A DNA stretch of 64,000 nt, taken from Mariprofundus sp. Lineage in GTDB: Bacteria > Pseudomonadota > Zetaproteobacteria > Mariprofundales > Mariprofundaceae. Of this stretch, positions 1-7,132 are shown one piece after another. The notes under the pieces are model-generated. The model had not been told where the DNA came from, did not search any database, and worked only from the letters and a program-made list of their open reading frames with translations. The DNA is taken from the NCBI GenBank assembly GCA_021772835.1, contig JAJFLE010000084.1, positions 1 to 64,000 on the forward strand. Direction: 5' to 3'. Both the position numbers and the translations under genes were made by a program. The stretch's first letter is position 1. Each line of letters begins with the position of its first letter.

Positions 1-105
1 GCGTTGAAAAACATCAGCAAAAAGTGGACGATGCCTATCAGAGATTGGAAAGCAGCACTAAACCGCTTTAGCATTCAATTCGACGACAGGATGCCAAGGC
101 AGTAA
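1..105 (+). CDS. IS256-family (mutator-type) transposase, C-terminal fragment
   Basis: The first 34 codons are open from the window edge to a TAA. They read [12 protein letters not shown], then [11 protein letters not shown], which I recognise as the characteristic C-terminus of IS256-family transposases, where a short basic and aromatic segment follows the DDE catalytic domain. The catalytic part lies left of the window, so I cannot tell whether the element is intact. It is too short for the ORF track. An IS-end-like sequence follows within ten bases, which supports the call. Confidence 0.75.
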   Translation, partial: ALKNISKKWTMPIRDWKAALNRFSIQFDDRMPRQ

Positions 106-140
106 ACCAAAGCCGTTTACACAAAATTTCTTACACCCTC
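1..140 (+). mobile_element. right end of an IS256-like insertion sequence
   Basis: Just after the transposase stop comes GCCGTTTACACAAAATTTC then TTACACCCTC (112-140). It resembles the terminal inverted repeat of IS256-type elements, which typically carries a GTGTAAA..TTTACAC core. The element ends about 17 bases before the start codon of the broken pldA gene. The left end and target duplication are outside the window, so the exact boundary is approximate. Confidence 0.6.
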
Positions 141-156
141 CCACCGGGAGGGACTT

Positions 157-644
157 ATGAACAGGTATCGCTGTATATTGCTCTGTGTTCTGCTGCTGGC
201 CGGGACACAGGCACGTGCAGATCACGGGATCAGCGTCTGCACCGACATGACCAATCCCGACGCCCGCCTGGCCTGCAACGATAAAGCAGCCTGCTACCAG
301 CTGGAAACAAGCGATCCTCCTCTCCCATAGACCTCTGGTTTGCCTATACCCAGCAGTCCGACTGGCAACTCTATAATAGCTCTCGTTCATCACCGTTTCG
401 CGATACCAACTATGCGCCTGAACTGATTCTCAGCTTAACCATGGATATCAAGCTGCCCCACATGCACTGGAAAATATTCAATACGGGCTTTATGCATCAA
501 TCCAATGGCCGTTCCGGTATATATTCACGCAACTGGAATCGCGTGTAACTGCAGGCGGGTCTGGAATGGGGGGATTTTCTGTTTACGTTTCGTTCCTGGT
601 ATCGCCTCCCGGCAGCTGTGAGCAAGGATGACAATCCTGATATT
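157..644 (+). pseudogene. pldA: decayed outer-membrane phospholipase A (pldA)
   Basis: A signal peptide (MNRYRCILLCVLLLAG) is followed by a Cys/ARLAC-type N-terminus seen in many proteobacterial PldA proteins. The frame stops at 328-330. In another frame the protein resumes as LWFAYTQQSDWQLYN, then SSPFRDTNY, MHQSNGRS and SRNWNR. These match conserved PldA blocks, including the catalytic His and Ser (H-x-S) and the Asn of WNR. A TAA at 546-548 replaces the usual Tyr after WNR, and homology fades after DDNPDI near 644. The middle segment between the N-terminus and the barrel also seems deleted. So there is a frameshift, a nonsense codon, an internal deletion and a lost C-terminus. A GGGAGGG ribosome site in a small hairpin (136-152) remains. 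Active PldA is a dimeric calcium-dependent outer-membrane lipase; this copy cannot be functional. Confidence 0.8.
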
Positions 645-827
645 CGGCCTGGGCCTGTGCATTGTCACCTGGCCATAACACGGTCACAACCAGACACAGC
701 AGAAGCTTCTTATGCTTGCCGTTTAGCCGAAAACGCTCAAACTACAGGAGCGCAAATAATGACTATTATGTAAAAAGATGTTTATACATTTAATCAGTTA
801 AATGGCTGCAAATGGAAAGGACATACA
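645..827. other. non-coding stretch after the pldA remnant
   Basis: No coding frame with recognisable homology was seen. It probably contains the eroded 3' end of pldA and the promoter of the DUF2391 gene. The latter has a GAAAGGA ribosome site just before 828. Confidence 0.4.
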
Positions 828-1223
828 ATGAAATTCAGCTTTAACATGGAAGATGCGAGTCAGGTATTTGTGGGGGCATTTGCGCTCGCGGTGCCCATTG
901 CCTTTTCTGAAGAGGCATGGCGATTAGGAGAAACATTGCCTTTTCAGAATCTAATAATGTTGTTCTCGCTCTCAGTACTGTTTCTTACCCTTTTTACCTA
1001 CCAAAGTGTGTTTCAGAAAAATATTAAATCTCGTTTATCCGTATTCATTTTCCGTATAGTGATAGCGTACTTCATGACAGCGTTGGTTGTTGCTTTGGTT
1101 TTATTGTGTTTGGATAAACTTCCTCTGCTGGACGACCCTATAACATCGTTGAAACGCATTATAGTTATCACTATGCCAGCATCTATGGGGGCAATTATTG
1201 TGGATAGTTTTGACAAAGAATGA
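828..1223 (+). CDS. DUF2391-type integral membrane protein
   Basis: This 131-residue protein starts at an ATG preceded by GGAAAGGA. It has about four hydrophobic segments: near residues 12-28, 40-60, 72-95 and 110-126. The stretch FVGAFALAVPIAFSEEAWRL resembles DUF2391/TIGR02587 membrane proteins, whose function is unknown. It stands alone between the pldA remnant and a convergent membrane-hydrolase gene. Its lower GC than the neighbours is compatible with acquisition beside the IS element. The family call is from memory of the motif and is moderately secure. No enzymatic residues are evident. Confidence 0.6.
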   Translation: MKFSFNMEDASQVFVGAFALAVPIAFSEEAWRLGETLPFQNLIMLFSLSVLFLTLFTYQSVFQKNIKSRLSVFIFRIVIAYFMTALVVALVLLCLDKLPLLDDPITSLKRIIVITMPASMGAIIVDSFDKE

Positions 1224-1488
1224 GTCATAAGCATTTAACCCGGACTATTTATTCATCAATGCTGTTGCGCCCTTGCTTGTGCCTTTGTCTGCAACACATG
1301 CTTCATCAGTTTTCCGCATGCACTGCTAGGCACGCCTTCTTCTAAAATCCGTTGCAACCTAACGTCCGGCGCAATCGTTGTAAGTGACCACTGGAAGATA
1401 CAAAGGGTTTTACAAAAATCATCATATCAAACTCCTGTATTCCCAACATGAGACATACAAATGGCTGATGATGGCATCAGCCTGTGCG
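1224..1488. other. intergenic region between convergent genes, possible gene remnant
   Basis: No complete gene was found. On the minus strand, 1256-1381 reads as an open C-terminal-like peptide ending in GKLMKHVLQ then TKAQARAQQH and a TGA. It faintly resembles the GK-containing tail of an acyl-CoA synthetase, but it is too short to assign. Confidence 0.3.
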
Positions 1489-2556
1489 TTAGATCTGTTT
1501 TTCGGGGAAATCGGATTTGGCCTGCGGTTCTGGTCTGGCTTCTTCTTTGACGATGCGGACATCTTCACCGAACAACATGCTGATAAACGTCTGCCGCGTC
1601 AGATCGGAGGCGTCGTGGAATTGATTGAACGGCGTATGCCGCTGTTGCTCGGCCAGATCCAGTTCAATACCCCAGATCGGTTTCGTGGAAGTGGGCAGCA
1701 TGGAGTAGCGGGCATCACCAATCACAGGTTTATCGCCCGGAACCAGGGTAATATAACCATCGGAGAAAAATTCGAAGCGTTTGATATCGCCGGCCAATAC
1801 CGAATCGAGTGACAGCTGTGGCAGATCAGTCAGTTCAAAGCGTTTGACCGATTCGCCCATATAGAATTTTTCACCGGCAACGCCAACCCGGAAAGCATCA
1901 ACATGGAAATAACCGCCCGACTCATAAACCGAACGCCATAACACCAGATTACCCATCGTTGGTTTAATTTCGATGCGCTCCACCGTGTGTCCGCGTGATT
2001 CTGCCAGAGCCATGGCCATGGCTTCCACACGCTCGTGTTGGGCTAATCCGACCAGCATATAGGAGATGGCAAAGCAGACGCCAAAGGTGGCATATCGCGG
2101 TGTACGTTTCACGGCAGCAAAGGCAATCGCAGCAATGAGCGCAATGGAAAACAGTGGATCGAGAATGGAAATGATATTCCAGGAGATACGTTCATCACTC
2201 AACGGCCACAACAGAGAAGTACCATAAGAAGTACATGCGTCGATCAACCCGGATGTACCATATCCGGCTGTGGTAAACAGCAGCAGACGTTTGAATGGCA
2301 GATACTTTTTCAACACCGGCCACATCAGCAGGGCAGCGATCAGACCACCGAAGGGAATAAAAAATATCGAGTGGGTAAAATGGCGGTGGAAATCAAGTTG
2401 CAGCAAAGGATCCACATCCGACTGGGTAAACAGTGCATCGATGTCGGCAAGCAGGCCTGCCAGAAAACCGATCACCAGCGCCAGTCGCGTTTCATGCCCT
2501 TTCGAAAAACTCTGGGCCAGTACAGCACCAGCCAGTCCCTGTGTCACTATATCCAT
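1489..2556 (-). CDS. membrane-bound metal-dependent hydrolase, DUF457/YdjM-like
   Basis: This is a 355-residue protein counted from the ATG at 2556; the track start is a TTG three codons upstream. The N-terminal half has several membrane helices. It carries MDIVTQGLAGAVLAQ and a His-rich FHRHFTHS motif with an upstream ADID acidic cluster, the putative metal site of the YdjM/YbcI (DUF457) family. The C-terminal 170 residues form a soluble, probably periplasmic, domain. Family members are membrane-bound and some are SOS-regulated in enterobacteria, but their substrate is unknown. It follows the PEP-synthase-like gene by 68 bases on the same strand and may be co-transcribed. The ribosome site is weak. 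Confidence 0.7.
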   Translation of the reverse strand: MDIVTQGLAGAVLAQSFSKGHETRLALVIGFLAGLLADIDALFTQSDVDPLLQLDFHRHFTHSIFFIPFGGLIAALLMWPVLKKYLPFKRLLLFTTAGYGTSGLIDACTSYGTSLLWPLSDERISWNIISILDPLFSIALIAAIAFAAVKRTPRYATFGVCFAISYMLVGLAQHERVEAMAMALAESRGHTVERIEIKPTMGNLVLWRSVYESGGYFHVDAFRVGVAGEKFYMGESVKRFELTDLPQLSLDSVLAGDIKRFEFFSDGYITLVPGDKPVIGDARYSMLPTSTKPIWGIELDLAEQQRHTPFNQFHDASDLTRQTFISMLFGEDVRIVKEEARPEPQAKSDFPEKQI

Positions 2557-2624
2557 AGTGGGCAATCGTGCCGATTCCGGGTCTTCACCTCAAGCTCGGA
2601 CATACTGAATAAACCAGCGCTTCC

Positions 2625-5288
2625 TTAACCGGCACCTGCAGTTGTTTTACCAAGACGCGTGACAACCCCCCGGTATCCATCCACCTCCAGCAGCTCCCCC
2701 TCCTCAATCAAATCGAAGATACCCGGCAGATTCACTACTGCCGGAATACCGAACTCTCTTGCAACGATTGCCCCGTGCGAAAGATAACCGCCTGTCTCCA
2801 TGACCAGCGCACCCGCCTTCAGAAACAACGGGGTCCAGGATGGATCTGTCGAAGGCGAAACGAGAACTTCTCCCTGCAGCAAACGATGACCCTCCACCGG
2901 TGAGTTGAGCAATCTCGCAATACCTTGTGCCTTGCCGCTGCCCACGGCTACGCCGCTGAATGTCTGCTCAGTTGACGCCTTCAGGTCAGCAGCGACATAA
3001 GCAGAACTCCGATTTCCTGCATGCTCAATGACGACCGGATCAACAGGCGCCTCAGCCCAGGCCGCCATCTGCTGTTGTCTGACAGCAATGCGCGGCTTCA
3101 GTCCTGCGCCATCAACCTCTCCGGAGAGAACATCGCAAACCTCCGGCGCCGTGAGATTCCATATGTCATCAGCCTGAATAATCAGGCCTTGCTGCTGCCA
3201 CATCGTGCCGACGGCCAGAATTGTCCTGCATTGCGCCTCCATCAATGCCATCAGTGCGCTGCGAGCCGCCTCCCTGTGATGGGTCTCACGAATACTGCCT
3301 CTGATCAGACTGCGCAGCAGCGGGTACAACCAGAAGGGGGCCTTCTGTTTTAACCGCGCATGCGCTACTTTGGCATTGTGTTGTTGCCGCTGCCTGAGCG
3401 GAGCGATATCGGTATGCATCAACGCTGCGATAGTGTCGAGCAGGTAACCCGGCTCATCACGCCAGCGTGCATGGCGGAAGTAACTCTCATATACAGCCCG
3501 ATGACCGTATTGCTCAAGAAACCCTTCAAATGCTATTCGGAAAGGATTATCCGCGGCCAAATGATGCCGCCAGTTTTGATCACGATTTTTCGTTTCCAAC
3601 CACTGCCGAGCAGCTTTATTGAGCAAGGCTGTATGCGCCAGCTCAACCATTGCATAGGCCTGTCGGGCTGTGACCGTTGGCTCTTCTCCGGTAAGCAAGG
3701 CAGCCACCATGGCATGGCCTTCGCCGGGCAGCAGCTTGTTGATTTTATCCACCAGCATGGAGATGCTGGCACCGCTGGATGCCTGCAGGAAGAAGATCTC
3801 TTGTGAACTGCCAACATAGCGGGCCTGATCAAGTATGCTTTGCAACAGTTCCTGCTCATTTTGAGCAACAGGCTGAAGTCGCCAGCTTTTCGCGGTGGCA
3901 TGCGCCTGCTGCAGCGCTGAATCGGCTCGCTTGCGCATTTTTCCCGAGGCGATCAGGTAACGCATCAGGTATTTTAGCCTGGAAAACTTCTGCCGTATAT
4001 CCGCTTTGGGCACATCAATTTCCGGCTGATGGCCACCCATCAGATCACTGGTCGCCCGTGGTTCCAGCCCGAACACAGCGAAGTATTCCCACTGCATCAG
4101 TGACAGGTTGAGATACAGCCTGCCGTTCAACAAACCGGCGCGCTGCAATCCGGGCTGAAGCGGATAACCGGCCATCTTCAAACCCTGCTCAAGCAGCAGG
4201 TTCACCATTCTACGCGAGTAAAACCAGTCAATAGCTGACAGCGGATAGGGAAGCAATTCGCAGGTGTTGCCGCGCGACCAGATATCGGGCTGTCCCAACA
4301 GGCCGTCATATGTATTCCTCCCCCGACTGGTAACGGGGCGAGCCTGCACCAGCCAGAACTGCCGAGCGTCACGGACCCACTCCAGGTCAAAAAACGGGGC
4401 GCTGAAGTCCATGGCAATCGCAGCATTTCGAAGCAGACGGCCAAGCTTCAGAACCTCTTGATCAGATAACACCCTTTGCCGGGCACGTTCGGTTGATGTG
4501 GTTACACTCTCACAGCCTTCGACGACTGGCATAGTGGTGACCTTTTTTTCGCCAACCTGATAACGATCTATGGTTAGCGAACCGTCCAGTGGACTTTCTG
4601 CCAGTATGATTTCATCACCGCCGGTTAAGCCACCGACCAGTGCCTCGCCCAGCCCCCAGTTGGCGTGGATGACCGTGCGGTCATCACGACCTGAAACAGG
4701 ATCGCATGTAAAAGCGATGCCGCTGGCTTCGGCCGACAACAACGGCATGATCAGCACAGCCATATTCGCAGTTTGATCTTTTATCTTCATACGGTGACGA
4801 TAGACAACCGCCGCCGGACTCCATTGTGACACCCACACCTCAATGATACTGCGAGCGACTGCCTGCGCACCGATCACGTTTAATCTGGAACGGTGAATGC
4901 CGGCAAACGACGCGGTAGCGGAATCCTCGGCCGCAGCTGATGAACGAATTGCCAACGGCTGTGCATGCCAGCTGCTGTCAGTGATCGCCTCGTTGATCGA
5001 GTGCAGCAGACCAGCAGGCAGTGCTACACTTAGCAGACTCTCCTGCAGTTCGAGCAGCAACTCCTGATTGCCATCGTTGAGCATGCACTCTACAGCCTGG
5101 GCAACCGATTCTTTCAAACCTGAATTGCCCAACCACTGCTGCGCGACCCTGACGGGAATGATCATGACTTTGGGAACAGGCAATCCGTAGCGAGCCAGCT
5201 GCGCCAGATTCCAACCTTTGCCGCCAGCCTGTTCCACGCCTGCAGCGATGATTTCATCCCATTGCCTGAGCAACAACGGGCCACTCAC
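2625..5288 (-). CDS. PEP synthase / rifampin phosphotransferase-like enzyme
   Basis: This 887-residue protein combines an N-terminal PPDK-type ATP-grasp domain (about residues 1-320: GGKGWNLAQL, AIRSSAAAEDS and an FDLEWV-type block) with a C-terminal swivelling phospho-His domain. The latter contains GGYLSHGAIVARE, so His838 is the predicted phosphorylated residue. The middle part (about 330-760) begins with GNTCELLPYPL, like the acceptor-binding domain of rifampin phosphotransferases. It lacks the PEP/pyruvate TIM barrel of true PEP synthases. Length and layout match the RPH-like family of about 870 residues. These enzymes move the beta phosphate of ATP via His to a small acceptor; the acceptor here is unknown. 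Its start overlaps the end of the TetR gene by 4 bases (ATGA), so the regulator and enzyme are co-translated. Confidence 0.75.
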   Translation of the reverse strand: MSGPLLLRQWDEIIAAGVEQAGGKGWNLAQLARYGLPVPKVMIIPVRVAQQWLGNSGLKESVAQAVECMLNDGNQELLLELQESLLSVALPAGLLHSINEAITDSSWHAQPLAIRSSAAAEDSATASFAGIHRSRLNVIGAQAVARSIIEVWVSQWSPAAVVYRHRMKIKDQTANMAVLIMPLLSAEASGIAFTCDPVSGRDDRTVIHANWGLGEALVGGLTGGDEIILAESPLDGSLTIDRYQVGEKKVTTMPVVEGCESVTTSTERARQRVLSDQEVLKLGRLLRNAAIAMDFSAPFFDLEWVRDARQFWLVQARPVTSRGRNTYDGLLGQPDIWSRGNTCELLPYPLSAIDWFYSRRMVNLLLEQGLKMAGYPLQPGLQRAGLLNGRLYLNLSLMQWEYFAVFGLEPRATSDLMGGHQPEIDVPKADIRQKFSRLKYLMRYLIASGKMRKRADSALQQAHATAKSWRLQPVAQNEQELLQSILDQARYVGSSQEIFFLQASSGASISMLVDKINKLLPGEGHAMVAALLTGEEPTVTARQAYAMVELAHTALLNKAARQWLETKNRDQNWRHHLAADNPFRIAFEGFLEQYGHRAVYESYFRHARWRDEPGYLLDTIAALMHTDIAPLRQRQQHNAKVAHARLKQKAPFWLYPLLRSLIRGSIRETHHREAARSALMALMEAQCRTILAVGTMWQQQGLIIQADDIWNLTAPEVCDVLSGEVDGAGLKPRIAVRQQQMAAWAEAPVDPVVIEHAGNRSSAYVAADLKASTEQTFSGVAVGSGKAQGIARLLNSPVEGHRLLQGEVLVSPSTDPSWTPLFLKAGALVMETGGYLSHGAIVAREFGIPAVVNLPGIFDLIEEGELLEVDGYRGVVTRLGKTTAGAG

Positions 5289-5887
5289 CGGCTGGCTCCG
5301 TAACCATTGAGAAACAGGTCAAAAACAGTAGAGAACTCATCGTTCAATGCAGTGTCGTCGTTATTGATCCAGCGTATGAGTGCGCCAAAGTAGAGAAATG
5401 AGAAGTAGTAGACAGCGCTTTCCAGTGGCAGGTCGAGACGAAACTCGCCACGTTCAATCCCTCGCCTGATCAGCTCCGTAAAGATTTTATCGATACCGCT
5501 GCGCTGCTGTGATCCTGAATTTGAGGCCGAATTCATTCGAAAATGCAGATAGTGCGGCATGTATTGCCGGCGTTTTTCCGACCAGTCGGCACTTAATGCA
5601 AGAAAGTGCTTCATACGCTGTGCGGACTCTGGAATCTGTGCAAGGGACTCCATCAGTTGAGGTTTTTGCTGCTTAAGCTCATTGTGAAAGTAGTGCTGCA
5701 GCAAGGCTTCCTTGACCGGAAAATATTTATACAGCGTGCCTTTGGCAACATCAGCTTCCGTTGCAATGGCTTCCATGGTCACGTTTCCAAACCCATATTG
5801 CTCAAACAGTAACCAGGCAATTTCAGCAATCTGGTCTACCGTGTCTCTGCGTTTACGCTCCCTACGCCCCATATCTGCGCTCACCAT
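5285..5887 (-). CDS. TetR-family transcriptional regulator
   Basis: The N-terminal helix-turn-helix is clear: AWLLFEQYGFGNVTMEAIA followed by DVAKGTLYKYF. A variable C-terminal ligand domain follows. I place the start at the ATG at 5887 (MVSADMGRRERKRR), because GGAGGG lies 4 bases upstream. The track start at 5959 would run through the promoter. It is the first gene of an operon with the PEP-synthase-like enzyme. An inverted repeat over its -10 element suggests it represses its own operon. The ligand is unknown; by analogy with other TetR-controlled modifying enzymes, it could be the substrate of the downstream enzyme. Confidence 0.85.
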   Translation of the reverse strand: MVSADMGRRERKRRDTVDQIAEIAWLLFEQYGFGNVTMEAIATEADVAKGTLYKYFPVKEALLQHYFHNELKQQKPQLMESLAQIPESAQRMKHFLALSADWSEKRRQYMPHYLHFRMNSASNSGSQQRSGIDKIFTELIRRGIERGEFRLDLPLESAVYYFSFLYFGALIRWINNDDTALNDEFSTVFDLFLNGYGASR

Positions 5888-5910
5888 GTCACCCTCCGCC
5901 ATTAACTGAA

Positions 5911-5946
5911 CGTCGTATAATATTGAACGACGGCTACATATGTCAA
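5911..5946 (-). promoter_or_regulatory. promoter and candidate TetR operator
   Basis: On the minus strand, TTGACA (5946-5941) and TATTAT (5922-5917) are 18 bases apart, a strong sigma-70 promoter for the TetR operon. The inverted repeat CGTCGT-N10-ACGACG (5911-5932) covers the -10 region, a typical position for an autorepressing TetR operator. The promoter is read directly from the sequence; the operator assignment is inference. Confidence 0.7.
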
Positions 5947-6086
5947 GCAGGTGCATCAAATCAGAAAATCGTCAATCGTCTGTGGCACACTGCAGGCAGC
6001 ACGGGTTTCACAACATACCACTAACGGCTTTCCTGTTGCAGACGAAAATCTGTATAAACAGAATCCATGCCGTTACCATTGCTCCC

Positions 6087-7007
6087 ATGCATATTTTTCA
6101 CTCATGGGAACAAGCCAAGCTGTCCCACATCAAAGGCGGTGCCATTACCGTTGGTAACTTCGATGGTGTGCACATGGGCCATGAGCAGGTGCTGGCTGAG
6201 ACCAACGGCCATGCCAGGGCAGCCCAGGGACCTACGATAGTTGTGACATTTGAGCCGCATCCGCGTGCCGTGCTCTACCCTGAAGAAGCACCACGCCGCC
6301 TCTGCCATGTGCAGGAGCGTTTGCAGTATCTGGAAGCCGCAGGTGTGGATGCAGTATTGCTGCTGGAATTCACCAGAGAGCTGGCCACATGGTCAGCCGA
6401 AAAATTTTCCAACACCCTGCATGAGACATTCACCTTCAAACATATTCACGTCGGTTACGACTTTGCCTTCGGCCGTGACAGACAGGGTCATGTGGATGAC
6501 CTGCGCAGACTCGGCGAAACACAGGATTTTAACGTCACTGAAGCTTCGGCATTTGAAATGCTTGGTGGCGTGGTCTCATCCTCGCGTATCCGCTCTGCCG
6601 TTGAAGCGGCTGATTTCGAGCTGGCAAAAAAACTGCTCGGCCGCGACTATTCGATTGCCGGTACGGTTTTGCATGGTGACAAACGCGGACGAGAGATGAA
6701 TTTTCCCACCGCCAATGTTGATGTTGCCGACCTTGCCCACCCTCCGGTTGGCATTTATGCCGTGCGTGCCAACTCCTGTGATACACAGTGGAATGGCGCG
6801 GCCTACCTCGGCTACCGTCCCACCTTTAATGGTCGTACGCTGCTGCTGGAAACCCACCTGCTCGATGATTCTCCTGATCTGTATGATCACAATCTAAATG
6901 TCAGCTTCATTCAACGCATTCGTGAAGATCGAAAATTTACCGGCCATGCCGATCTGGCCGAACAGATTGCCAAAGACTGCGAGGCAGCAAGAGCCATTCT
7001 CGCTTGA
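6087..7007 (+). CDS. ribF: bifunctional riboflavin kinase / FAD synthetase
   Basis: RibF makes FMN from riboflavin and then FAD. The start at 6087 (MHIFHSWEQAK) gives 306 residues, the usual length; the track start adds 49 non-homologous residues. The N-terminal FAD synthetase domain has TVGNFDGVHMGH, a nucleotidyl-transferase HxGH-like signature, and SSSRIR. The C-terminal riboflavin kinase domain has GTVLHGDKRGREMNFPTAN, with the PTAN motif binding metal and nucleotide. No clear Shine-Dalgarno site is seen. It lies upstream of ileS, the common proteobacterial order ribF-ileS, but lspA does not follow. Confidence 0.95.
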   Translation: MHIFHSWEQAKLSHIKGGAITVGNFDGVHMGHEQVLAETNGHARAAQGPTIVVTFEPHPRAVLYPEEAPRRLCHVQERLQYLEAAGVDAVLLLEFTRELATWSAEKFSNTLHETFTFKHIHVGYDFAFGRDRQGHVDDLRRLGETQDFNVTEASAFEMLGGVVSSSRIRSAVEAADFELAKKLLGRDYSIAGTVLHGDKRGREMNFPTANVDVADLAHPPVGIYAVRANSCDTQWNGAAYLGYRPTFNGRTLLLETHLLDDSPDLYDHNLNVSFIQRIREDRKFTGHADLAEQIAKDCEAARAILA

Positions 7008-7132
7008 TATTCCACAACAATTTTCACCGCCTTCGTCCTGCCAGTAAACATTCATTGTGTATCTAAACAGATGGGTGAGACAAAAGCCCATATATTGCCT
7101 ATCATGCGCAACGTTTTAACTGATACTGGGGT

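Noticed and set aside
1256-1381. Minus-strand open peptide resembling an acyl-CoA synthetase tail
   Set aside because: Only a GKLMK-like motif in about 40 residues, with no start and no further homology, so it is too weak to annotate as a gene remnant.
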